From: Thinopyrum elongatum
Taxonomy: Eukaryota > Streptophyta > Magnoliopsida > Poales > Poaceae
Length of the DNA: 64,000 nucleotides
Direction of reading: 5' to 3'
NCBI GenBank assembly: GCA_011799875.1
Contig: CM022302.1
Coordinates: forward strand, 54,413,153 to 54,477,152
Position 1 is the first letter of the stretch. The number at the start of each line of letters is the position of its first letter. Below the pieces are notes generated by a model. It made no database searches, had not been told where the DNA came from, and saw only the letters and a program-made list of their open reading frames with translations. Made by a program: the position numbers and the translations under genes. This document shows positions 23,523 to 33,910 of this stretch, in pieces.

Positions 23523-26500
23523 ATGGCTCGCAACACCGCGTTCAACTTAGGCCCGATGTTAGAGAAAGAGAAGTTAACTACGACTGGAAACAACTATGCG
23601 GACTGGGTCCGCAACCTGAGGATTGTCCAAAGGAGCGCTAAGAAACTGTATGTGCTTGAAAATGCTCTTCCAGCTAAACCGGCGGCAGAGGCCCCGGAAG
23701 ATGAACAAAATGTCTGGGCCACTAAGGATGATGATCACAACTTAGTGCAGTGCCTCATGCTAGCTTGCATGTGTACAGACCTTCAAAAACGTTTTGAATT
23801 CCATAAACCCCGTGATATGATCCGGGAATTGGATGCTTTGTACAAGGAAACCGCAAAGTCTGAACGATTTGATATCATGAAGGCTTTGATGGATTGCAAG
23901 ATGGCTGAGGGTAGTTCAGTTGGCGAACACGTGGTCAAAATGATTGGCTATGCTGAAAGGCTTAAAACCCTGGAATTTCCACTTCCACCTGGCCATACGA
24001 TGGACATGTTGCTTTCTTCACTCCCCCCGTCTTACGACGGTTTTGTATTAAACTACAACATGAGTGGGATGGAGAAGGAACCGGAAGAGGTGCTCGCCAT
24101 GCTGAAAACTGCAGAAGGAGGACTGCGGAAAAATCGCAAGCAAGTGTTGCTTGTGAATAAAACCGCTAGTTTCAAAAAGAAGAAAGGCAAGCCAAAGAAG
24201 GGCAAGGGCGCCGGTAAGACCGGCTCCCAAAGCAACTCTAAGGGTGGGGCCAAGAATGAAACTGAGTGCTTCTACTGCAAGGGCACAGGACACTGGAAGA
24301 GAAACTGCAAGAAGTATCTGGAAGATAAGAAGTCTGGGAAAACCGGAAAAGGTATAATTGTTATACAAGTTAATGTCATTGACGTTTTGCTTGCTAGCGA
24401 AAATTCTAAGTCTTGGGTATTTGATACCGGATCGGTTGCTCAAATTTGCAACTCGATACAGGGGCTTCAGAAGGTGCGCAAGCTGGCAAAGAATGAAGTC
24501 GTGATGTGCGTCGGGAACGGCGCTGGGATCGCCGCTCAAGCCATCGGCATTATGCCTCTACGTCTCCCTTCAGGATTTATCTTAGAACTAAGTAACTGTT
24601 ATTTTGTTCCACTGTTGTGTAGAAACATTATCTCCGGATCATGCTTAGTACACGATGGGTATTCGTACAAGTCTGAGAACAATGGTTGTTCACTTTATTG
24701 TAAGGATATGTTTTATGGATTTGCACCCATTGTTGGGGGCCTTTTCATACTAAATCTTGAATGTGGAAATGATGTCTTTAACGTGAATGCTAAACGCCTT
24801 AAGAAGGCTGATACCACCACCACTTTCTTGTGGCACTGTCGGCTTGGCCACATCGGAAAGAAACGCATGCAAAGACTCCATAAAGATGGAGTTTTACCGT
24901 CCCTTGATTTTGAATCATTTGACACATGTGAAGCTTGCTTGATGGGGAAAATGACCAAGACGCCGTTCACGGGTCATCCTGAACGGGCGGGTGAATTATT
25001 GGAAATAATACATAGTGATGTATGTGGTCCAATGAACACGGCCGCACGGGGTGGGTATTTTTACTTCGTGACTTTTACTGATGATTTAAGTCGGTATGGC
25101 TATATCTACTTGATGAAGCATAAGTCGGAAACCTTTGAAAAGTTCAAAGAATTTCAGAATGAGGTAGAAAATCATCGTGACAAAAAGATTAAGTTTCTGC
25201 GGTCTGATCGCGAAGGCGAGTATCTTAGTCATGAGTTTGGCCAACATCTGAGTGACCGTGGAATCGTTTCACAGCTTACGCCTCCCGGAACTCCACAGAG
25301 AAACGGAGTATCGGAACGACGTAACCGAACCTTGTTGGACATGGTAAGGTCGATGATGTCTCTTACAGATCTACCAATATCTTTTTGGGGTCACGCACTA
25401 CTCACTGCCGCTTATACATTAAACAGAGCACCGTCTAAGTCTGTTGAGACGACACCACATGAGATGTGGAAAGGGAAGAAACCCAGTGTGTCGCATCTCA
25501 AAATTTGGGGTTGTGAAGCTTATGTAAAACGTTTACAACCAAGCAAACTTGATCCCAGATCAGACAAATGTTACTTTGTAGGTTATCCCAATGTAACCAT
25601 TGGGTATTCTTTCTACCACCCGTCCGATAACAAAGTGTTTGTTGCCAAAGATGGACACTTTCTTGAGAAAGAGTTTCTCACTAAAGAAGCAAGTGGGAGG
25701 ACAGTACAACTTAATGAGATTAGTGAATCTTTGGCAACCGTTGATATGGCTAAAGAACCGGAAGAAATTCCGCTAATTATCCCTACAACTGAGCCGGAAG
25801 TTGTCGCATATGATGCGGAGACTTCAGACAATGTTGTAACTGAACCGCGCAGATCAGGTAGGGCTATCCAGCCACCTGAATGGTTTCATAACGAAATCTT
25901 CATTCTTGAAGACGATGAACCTGCGCACTACAAGGAAGCGATGGCGGGGCCCAGCTCAAAAGAATGGCACAAGGCCATGAGATCCGAAATGGAATCCATG
26001 TACGAAAACCAAGTTTGGAACTTGGAAGAACCTCCAGAAGGAGTAAAGCCGATTGGTTGTAAATGGATTTTCAAAAAGAAGACGGACGCGGATGGTAACA
26101 TTACTATCCACAAAGCTAGACTTGTCGCGAAAGGGTTCACGCAAGTTCCAGGAGTGGACTACGACGAGACTTTCTCGCCCGTAGCTATGCTTAGGTCTGT
26201 TCGGATATTACTAGCAATTGCTGCTTATTTCGATTATGAAATATGGCAGATGGATGTCAAAACGGCTTTCCTAAATGGAAACCTCAAAGAGGATGTATAT
26301 ATGATACAGCCAGAAGGTTTTGTCATTCATGAGGATGCTGGAAAGGTATGCAAACTTCAGAAAGCCATTTATGGTCTGAAGCAAGCGTCAAGGAGCTGGA
26401 ACATTCGTTTTGATGAAGTGGTCAAAGAGTTTGGCTTCATCAGGAATGACGAAGAATCTTGTGTTTACAAGAAGTTTAGTGGGAGCGCAAAAGCATTTCT

Positions 26501-27488
26501 AATCTTGTATGTGGATGACATATTGTTGATTGGAAATGACATGAATTTTCTTAGCGAAATAAAAGACTCATTGAAGAAAAGGTTTTCAATGAAAGACTTA
26601 GGTGAAGCGGCATATGTATTGGGCATCAGAATCTATAGAGATAGATCAAAACGCCTGATAGCGCTTAGCCAAAGCATGTACATTGACAAGGTGTTGAAAA
26701 GGTTCAACATGGAGAACTCCAAGAAAGGCCTACTCCCCATGTCACCTGGCACAGTGCTTTGCAAGAATCAGAGTCCTCGAACTCTCGATGAGCGAGTACA
26801 AATGAATGATGTTCCATATGCCTCGGCAGTTGGTTCTATTATGTATGCCATGCTATGTACAAGACCGGATGTTTCCTATGCGCTAAGTGTTAGCAGCCGG
26901 TACCAAAGTGATCCTGGATTGGAACACTGGGCCGCAGTCAAGGGTATTCTTAAGTACCTCAGACGGACCAAGGATTTACTCCTTGTGTACGGAGGTGATG
27001 AAGAGCTCATTGTAAGTGGTTACACTGATGCAGGCTTCATGACTGACCCAGATGACTTCAAATCTCAATCAGGCTATGTTTTCATATTGAACGGTGGTGC
27101 AGTTGATTGGAAAAGTTCCAAACAGAAGACTGTGGCGGATTCTACAACGGAGGCGGAGTATGTTGCCGCTTCAGAAGCCTCCAAGGAGGCGGTTTGGATC
27201 AAGCAATTTCTTGAAGACCTTGGTGTGGTTTCTAGTGCCCAGGACCCGGTGGAGATCTATTGTGATAATAGTGGCGCCGTGGCTCAGGCAAGGGAGCCAA
27301 ATTCGCACCATAAGACAAGACATATTCAACGCAAATATAAACTCATTCGACATCATGTCGAAGAGGGTTTAGTGAAAGTACACAAAGTTCACACAGATCT
27401 GAATGTGTCAGACCCGATGACGAAGCCTCTACCACGAGCAAAGCATGAGCAACACCGGATAGCCATTGGTGTTAGGGAAGCCATGTAA
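23523..27488 (+). CDS. Copia gag-pol polyprotein, intact
   Basis: This uninterrupted 1321-residue frame encodes all retrotransposition functions. In order: a UBN2-type gag (about residues 20-200), a CCHC knuckle CFYCKGTGHWKRNC (249-262), a protease with VFDTGS (about 301), the GAG-pre-integrase motif LWHCRLGH, an integrase with D499 (HSDVCGP), D562 (RSDREGEY) and E598 (NGVSERRNR), giving the expected DD35E spacing, a reverse transcriptase with YVDDILL (D998, D999) and an RNase H with DSTTEAEY. Integrase before RT is the Copia order. I chose the ATG at 23523 (MARNTAFNLG); the frame is open for ten codons upstream but without an ATG. No inactivating change is visible. Confidence 0.95.
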   Translation: MARNTAFNLGPMLEKEKLTTTGNNYADWVRNLRIVQRSAKKLYVLENALPAKPAAEAPEDEQNVWATKDDDHNLVQCLMLACMCTDLQKRFEFHKPRDMIRELDALYKETAKSERFDIMKALMDCKMAEGSSVGEHVVKMIGYAERLKTLEFPLPPGHTMDMLLSSLPPSYDGFVLNYNMSGMEKEPEEVLAMLKTAEGGLRKNRKQVLLVNKTASFKKKKGKPKKGKGAGKTGSQSNSKGGAKNETECFYCKGTGHWKRNCKKYLEDKKSGKTGKGIIVIQVNVIDVLLASENSKSWVFDTGSVAQICNSIQGLQKVRKLAKNEVVMCVGNGAGIAAQAIGIMPLRLPSGFILELSNCYFVPLLCRNIISGSCLVHDGYSYKSENNGCSLYCKDMFYGFAPIVGGLFILNLECGNDVFNVNAKRLKKADTTTTFLWHCRLGHIGKKRMQRLHKDGVLPSLDFESFDTCEACLMGKMTKTPFTGHPERAGELLEIIHSDVCGPMNTAARGGYFYFVTFTDDLSRYGYIYLMKHKSETFEKFKEFQNEVENHRDKKIKFLRSDREGEYLSHEFGQHLSDRGIVSQLTPPGTPQRNGVSERRNRTLLDMVRSMMSLTDLPISFWGHALLTAAYTLNRAPSKSVETTPHEMWKGKKPSVSHLKIWGCEAYVKRLQPSKLDPRSDKCYFVGYPNVTIGYSFYHPSDNKVFVAKDGHFLEKEFLTKEASGRTVQLNEISESLATVDMAKEPEEIPLIIPTTEPEVVAYDAETSDNVVTEPRRSGRAIQPPEWFHNEIFILEDDEPAHYKEAMAGPSSKEWHKAMRSEMESMYENQVWNLEEPPEGVKPIGCKWIFKKKTDADGNITIHKARLVAKGFTQVPGVDYDETFSPVAMLRSVRILLAIAAYFDYEIWQMDVKTAFLNGNLKEDVYMIQPEGFVIHEDAGKVCKLQKAIYGLKQASRSWNIRFDEVVKEFGFIRNDEESCVYKKFSGSAKAFLILYVDDILLIGNDMNFLSEIKDSLKKRFSMKDLGEAAYVLGIRIYRDRSKRLIALSQSMYIDKVLKRFNMENSKKGLLPMSPGTVLCKNQSPRTLDERVQMNDVPYASAVGSIMYAMLCTRPDVSYALSVSSRYQSDPGLEHWAAVKGILKYLRRTKDLLLVYGGDEELIVSGYTDAGFMTDPDDFKSQSGYVFILNGGAVDWKSSKQKTVADSTTEAEYVAASEASKEAVWIKQFLEDLGVVSSAQDPVEIYCDNSGAVAQAREPNSHHKTRHIQRKYKLIRHHVEEGLVKVHKVHTDLNVSDPMTKPLPRAKHEQHRIAIGVREAM

Positions 27489-27504
27489 CTGGATTATGAC
27501 TCTA

Positions 27505-27519
27505 GTGCAAGTGGGAGTC
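27505..27519 (+). promoter_or_regulatory. Copia polypurine tract
   Basis: GCAAGTGGGAGTC lies between the polyprotein stop and the 3' LTR start, as expected for the plus-strand primer. Confidence 0.65.
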
Positions 27520-29638
27520 TGTAGGAGATATGCCCTAGAGGCAGTAACAACAGTTATTTTGTATCTCCTGGTTTGTAATGAAAGTTTATGTTCCATGCTA
27601 TAACTGCTGTGGCTCCTGAGCCCGTATATCCATAAAGGCTCTGAGGAAAACCCATGTGCACGTGTGGGATAATAAACAGTGATATGTATTCCTAGTCATG
27701 CCTCTAAGATTAGCTCAAGTATTGCATGATGATTATGTTTTCCTGATCATGGGCATGTCTATGCCAGCAATTTTGAGAGCACAATTGATGGTAGAACACT
27801 TGTGTTGAATCAACCCGAATTGTTGTTATGCTATGAGATTCTTTCGTCACAAGTTTATGGTTTATAACACAGAGAAGTTAATGTTTGCATAATTCCTTAG
27901 ACCATGAGAGTATCGAGTTCCTTCATACTTGCTTCATGAACTTTGGGGTTTGTTAAACGTCATCCGTAACTGGGTGGCTATTACGGCGGCTTACGGGTTC
28001 ACGGAAAAGTATGGCAAGTAACGAGATAGCTCAAGATTGGGATTTGCTCCTCCGACGATGGAGAGATATACTCGGGCCCTCTCGGTGTTACGGTATCCAT
28101 CATCGTCTGGCCAGACAACTTGTGATTTGATCATTGGGATGCCGGAACACGGAAACGAGAAAAGAGAACAAAACCGGTAACGAGGTAACTTGCATGATGG
28201 ACAAATTGTTGATCCACAGGAATGCAATAAATCTCACCTCGGGTGTTTGTGACATATTGCGAAGCAACAGGAATAGCTCACGGCAACTGGAGGTTCACTC
28301 GAATATTCATTCATGTGGGTATAGGGGTCAATATGGGTGTCCACGGCTCCGATGTTGATCATTGATCGGAAGGGGTTCCAGGTCATGTCTATGCTTCACC
28401 GAACCTATAGGGTCACACGCTTAAGGGTCATCTATCTGCTGAATACTAGACAGGGAGTCTGAGAGAAAATCACCGAAAAAGTTTCGGACACCGAAAAAGT
28501 TTTGGACAGCGGAAAGGTTCCGCAAAGAGGTCACCAGATGAGTTCCGGTGAAACTGAAAAGTTGTTTCAGAGGATACCATAAAGTCAAATTGTTTTCGGC
28601 ACATGCCTGATAATTCTTGGAGGGTGCCAGAATCATTCTGGAAACTTCTGGGAATTTTCTGGAAGAAAAACCGGAAATGTTTCGGAGCTGCCGGAACCGC
28701 TTCAGATGCTTTTCGCAGATGAAAATCACTAATCTGGAATTGTTCCAGAACGCGTTGAAAATTATTTTAGTGGGTACTGGAATTGTTCTAAGCCCACATA
28801 AATATTTTCAGTTTGAACGGACGCTGAAAAATGTCGTCATGAATAGTGAAAGTGCTTTTTGTATAATTTTTTGGAAGCCACCTTTTAGGGCTTTTGCTAA
28901 AGGCTTCTAGAAGGGCTTGGGGGGCCATGAGAGCCCCTCATGGAGGGCCCCCTAGGGGTGGCCGGCCAAGGAAGGGGGAGCTCCTTGGAGCTCCACATGG
29001 CATCCCAAGTTTACCCTTATGCCCATGAGGTGTGACCTAATGCATGGGTTTTTTGGTAATTAGTGGAGGAGCCCTACCCCTTGGCTTTCCTATAAATAGA
29101 GGAGATGGGGGCTGCCATCTCTTCATCCCTTGCTCTCATACACATGCCATGCATTATCTGGCTTCTTCTCTCCCTCCCACGAAAAGAGTTTCGTAGAGCC
29201 GAAAGGCTGTCTGGGTTCCGGCAGGAACTAGTTCTGGACGGCGAAGCCCTGCCGAATAGCTGACACCGTATGTGTGCAACCCCGTAGAGAGGTCGTAGTT
29301 TCGGTCTTTTGCCTGAGAGGCTGTTCGAGTGTCCTCCCGAAGGGCTGTCCGAGTCTCCGTTCGAGTTTCGAGGGTCCTCCCGAAGGGCTGTCCGCGACAT
29401 CGTCCGGGGGACTGTCCGACCGCCTCCCGAAGGGCTGTCCGACGAGGGAGTACATCCTCGCGGTTGGGAGGTTGTAAATCCTAGCTGCGGGGATCTGCAC
29501 CAACGATCTCCACCGACTCTTCTTCCGCTGCGCTTCGAGTCGGTACGGATCAGATCAAACCTTGTATGCAGTCTCCATAGTGGTCCTGGGCGTGCTCGCT
29601 ATACCGAAAATTTTTGTTTTCTGTCGCGTCCCCTTACA
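27520..29638 (+). repeat. Copia 3' LTR, complete
   Basis: The 2119-bp LTR runs from TGTAGGAGATATGCCC to CGTCCCCTTACA. It has a TATA box CTATAAATAG at 29090-29099 and the repeated CCTCCCGAAGGGCTGTCC units downstream. An outward promoter here could read into the neighbouring element. Confidence 0.93.
29090..29099 (+). promoter_or_regulatory. TATA box of Copia 3' LTR
   Basis: CTATAAATAG is identical in sequence and context to the 5' LTR copy. It points toward 29.6 kb and beyond. Confidence 0.6.
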
Positions 29639-30717
29639 GAGAACCCTTCCTCGAATAGGACCGGTAAAACCTCCAACACCGAAAACGCAATAGAAGAAGC
29701 ATGTGAACTCCGTTTTCGATGAACTCGAGCTTGTCATCAAGATGACCATAAGCTCTAAGATTCAGAAAGAGAACCAAACAAGAACCAAGAAAGTTGATGC
29801 AAGAATGCAATGATTTGAGCTCTCTACGAACGATACGATCAAGCTACTCATCGAGAGCCCCCCTTGATAGTACGGCAATCGATCCTATAACCCCGTCTCC
29901 CAACTACCACCATGAGACCGGTAAAATAGAAAACCTATCAAGGGCAAACCTTTGCCTTGCACATAGTCCACTTGAACTAGATGATGACGATCTTGTCCTC
30001 CTCAAGTTGGACCATCTATCTTGATTGCGTTGGCTCGATGAAGACTAGTTGATTGCTCCCCCATACTCCACTATGGGTGAGCCACTCTTCGGCACATCTT
30101 CACAAGTCCATTGACACCACAATGGACGGCAAGCTTCAAGGATGATCTCTTCATGATGCTCCACTTGAACTTGCACACCGCAATCTCGATGGCGATCACC
30201 ACTTGATGTCATCCTCCATGGGTTGTATGAGATCTTCCTCTTGATGCAAACCCATGGACACGTACCTAACCCCACATAGAACTCTCACATAGACCATGGG
30301 TTAGTACACAAAGCGTAATGGACAATGCTTACCATACCATGGGATCACTTGATCCCTCTCGGTACATGTTCTACGCTTTGTGAGTTGATCAACTTGGTTC
30401 ACTCTTGACTTAGACTTGATCAAACTTGAATGTTTCCAACTCTCTTCATTTGGATGATGTCTTGAATGTAAACATGAATGATCACACAATCTTCTTCTTC
30501 AAGACATGCTAGCAATAAGCTCAACACTCACATGACCAGTCTTTGGATAATTCCTTAATAGCACCTTGGTCAACTCGTAAACTCCTTGAAACCAACACAT
30601 GGACTTCAAGAAAAGCCTATGGACAAATCCTTCAAATATAACTCAATGCAATCATTAGTCCATAGAGAATGTCATCAATTACCAAAACCACACATGGGGG
30701 CACCGCATGTCCTTTGA
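29639..30717 (-). repeat. 3' LTR of gag-only element, truncated by Copia
   Basis: This matches 37916-38995 base for base apart from about 11 changes. The LTR start reads TCAAAGGACATG on the minus strand instead of TGAAAGGACATG in the other copy, a single change at the terminal dinucleotide. The remaining 1.54 kb of the LTR should lie beyond the Copia insertion but is absent. Confidence 0.88.
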
Positions 30718-30731
30718 ATCTCCCTCATTTT
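30718..30731 (-). promoter_or_regulatory. Polypurine tract of gag-only element
   Basis: AAAATGAGGGAGAT on the minus strand directly precedes the LTR start, fixing its boundary. Confidence 0.6.
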
Positions 30732-33700
30732 GGTAATTGATGACAATCACTTTCAAGAGAGTTTATATAAGGAATTATGCATCACCATGCAATGCAACAA
30801 CCAATAGTGCATGCGTATGAGATGCAAATGCTAAGGAACAAAACCAAAGCAAGAGGAGATAACTCTCTAAACTTCTCCACAAAACTCTCTGAAACTTCTC
30901 CCCCATTGGCATCGATTGCCAAAATGGGCGAAAAGCTTAGAAGGCCAATATAAATTGTGGTCCTCCATAAATTGTGTATTTCTCAACAAGAGAGTGGAAT
31001 GCAATACACATATCCAAAGGTAAATACTTGGAGGAACACAAACTATATTGAGGCACAAAGATTGCTAAAGAATGATATGCCACAAAGACATAACAAAGAG
31101 AGACACAAGCAATCAGGCAATCAAAAGATACCAATTGAAGCAAGCAATCAAAGGATATCAATTGAACCAACTAGACCAAAAATCCTATGACACACATGAA
31201 TGAAGGATATTATGATATGATCAAAGGAGTGTTCTAAAGAAACTAGAGAAGCTCCCCATGATTTGTGCACACATAAGAATTTTTGTATTTGGATACAAAG
31301 TGCACAAAATAGGATCGTAACTCCCCCAAAATCAATAGAAACTTACAACAGGTGCAAGTGAGCATATAGGAAACTACGCCTAGCACTTGCAACAAACACA
31401 TGGTTGAGCAACATGAAAAAGAGGAAACTTAAGAATAGGCTCAACCAAAAAGATGTGTGTGAGTCATGGCAAAGCATTTGAGAAGACTAATAAGGATGAT
31501 CATTAAGCATCAACATAGTCTTGGATAAATGAGATACACGGTGCATGGCCTGTCAGTCCCACACACAACTAGCAAATGGGTTCACAAGCCCACTAATAAG
31601 CATATAAAGAACCTATGGTTGTGACAACCCATGGTGAAGATATAAAAGGAAGCTTCGTTAAGAGGAGGGATAACAATTGAATTGGCAAAAGCCTCATCAT
31701 GACAAGCAAGAGGAAAACAATCTTCACCACAAAGAGTGCATCAAGATGCAACGAGATATGACCCGCACTCAAGGCACACACCTTCACGGAGCCACCAAAG
31801 AAATAACATGAGGAAGAAACGGTGGACGTGAAAGAAAGGGATATCAACTAGATATGCAACTTCTCTCAAGTGTCTAAGATTCTAGGTAGATGAAGATCAT
31901 GATATCAATCCACAAAGAAGGATGTACACACGAAATAGTTACAAAAAGGAAAGAACAAGATATCCACAAGGAAGTCATAAATATACTAAAAAGATATTTG
32001 CTTGAAAGCATGGCACATTGCTAGATATGGTCTTATTGTATATAAATGAATTCCTATCACACAACCATCAAAGTCATCACAACTAGCAACATGAGATCAT
32101 CGTTGAGATGCTTTGAGAAAGGAAACAAGTATCACAAGATGGAATGAAGAAATTCATGCCATGATGCAACCTACACAAGGTTGTATGTAAGAAATGTATG
32201 CATGAGTAGATACTTGTTACCGAGATAGCATTGGAAGGATGTAGTAGATACCAATTGAATGTAAACGATAGTAGTTCATTGAGCATCCGAGCCTGAGTCC
32301 AATAAGCACATGGTGACACCACCTTCCTTGTGAGTGAGCCGAGCATCCAATGCATCTCCAGTTGTTCCTAGAACAACAACACAAACAAAATGGTACCCAA
32401 ACTCATTGGGACCAAAGAGTTAGAGAACCAACAATACATAGGACAAACTCCACATAAATATGTGCATATAGATATGAAAATGAATTTCATGCACATCTCA
32501 TCCAATTTGTGACTTGGTGGACTTTCCCCTATATATTGGGTCAAAGAAAGAAAGAATGCCAAAGAGACTACATGAAGTTAATATGCATGCTCAAGACTTT
32601 CAAGAACCGATACCAATTGACAAAGAAATACCAAGTGAAGAAAAGATACCAAATGAATAAATCATCACTTGGAGGATATCAACTGAAAGATACATCAAGG
32701 AATGAGATATCCATTGATACACGCAAAAAGATATCGAACTCCCAAAAGAGAGGATGGTTCCAAACAAACCAAGCTCTCTACAATGTTTAATGATGGCACA
32801 AAGTACCAAAAAGAAACGGCTTGCCGTCCACCAACACACACTTAATATGGATCACAAGATGAATGTTTTATAGAAAATAGGATAGCTCCCCCACGAGTTG
32901 TGCATTATAGAGAATTTGCATTTGAATACAAAATGCACAAGGTGGGATCACCACTTTCACTATATCAAGAAAACACTAGACAAGATCAAGAAAACAACAA
33001 GATCCTCATGTGGCACGGAAGGAAATGGGAGTTGACACAATCTTGGCAAGAGATAAGGCAAATGAAAACAAAATCCAACGAAGATGATCAATAATTTCGA
33101 CCACACATAAGTGAGTACCAATTGTCAAAACACAAGAAGTATTTGGAAATGATTCCCGGTGGTAGATAGAAGGAAATCCAATATCATCTTCACACCAAGA
33201 ACAAGCAAATTGCAACTTGTAGAGCTAACATGTCACCTAGGAACAAGATAACTTACAATATCAACTCTAGGTGACAATATCTCAAATGTACACATTTTCT
33301 AGGCTAGTAATATACACATAGCATATTACTCCCCCATAATGTGATACCAAATAAAGATAAACAAGAGGCAAATAAAATGATCCAACAAGAGATAATTAAT
33401 GGACTATTTAGAATTTGAATTTCTCATGAGAAGACATACCACATAGTGACTAGATAATCTTGTAATATCAATACTAGATCGTATTCCTCATGTACACATA
33501 TTTATAGGATTGTGAGGTGCACAAAGCACATCACTTCACAAAAATGAGATTTTTCATTAATCTCTCACAAGAGCCAACTAAGATACAAACAAGATGTGCA
33601 AAGGCTCAACGCACTACACACATGTACATGATGTGCAAACCAACACACACATACTTGATTACTCAAGATAAGCAAGTTGGAAGCACAACATATACAAACA

Positions 33701-33910
33701 CATGCAAGGAACAAAACCAAAACAAGCAAAGGGGCAAGTAACTTTCAATGTAAACAATTAAAGTACAAGTTACCGCAAGGAGGCACATTGGATATAAGAT
33801 AGAAACTTGATAACCCAATTGACTTGGCTTGAGACAATATGAATGATGAAGATCCCTTAATTCTTCATGATGTAGCCAAGTCTCCAATGCCCTCCAACAA
33901 CACCTATTGA
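30732..33910 (-). other. Non-coding interior of gag-only element
   Basis: These 3.2 kb have no credible reading frame and no pol motif on either strand. They contain scattered ACCAATTGA/GATATCAATTG words, and two related ~85-bp blocks at about 31250-31335 and 32885-32960. GGGGGAG-type purine tracts on the minus strand recur at 30898, 31252, 31321, 32886 and 33329. The position between gag and the 3' LTR is where pol should be, so pol was lost or replaced. Confidence 0.65.

Larger units (their letters stand above)
20231..29638 (+). mobile_element. Copia retrotransposon, nearly complete, young
   Basis: The element has a 5' LTR lacking its first 206 bp, a leader, one intact polyprotein frame, a polypurine tract and a full 3' LTR. 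The shared 1.91 kb of the LTRs differ at about 13 positions by my count (about 0.7%), which points to a recent insertion. The right flank GAGAA is a site inside the LTR of the gag-only element: the intact partner at 37916 reads straight through it. The left flank is a Gypsy LTR, so the missing LTR start was lost in a later rearrangement. The exact Triticeae family name cannot be fixed from memory. Confidence 0.93.
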
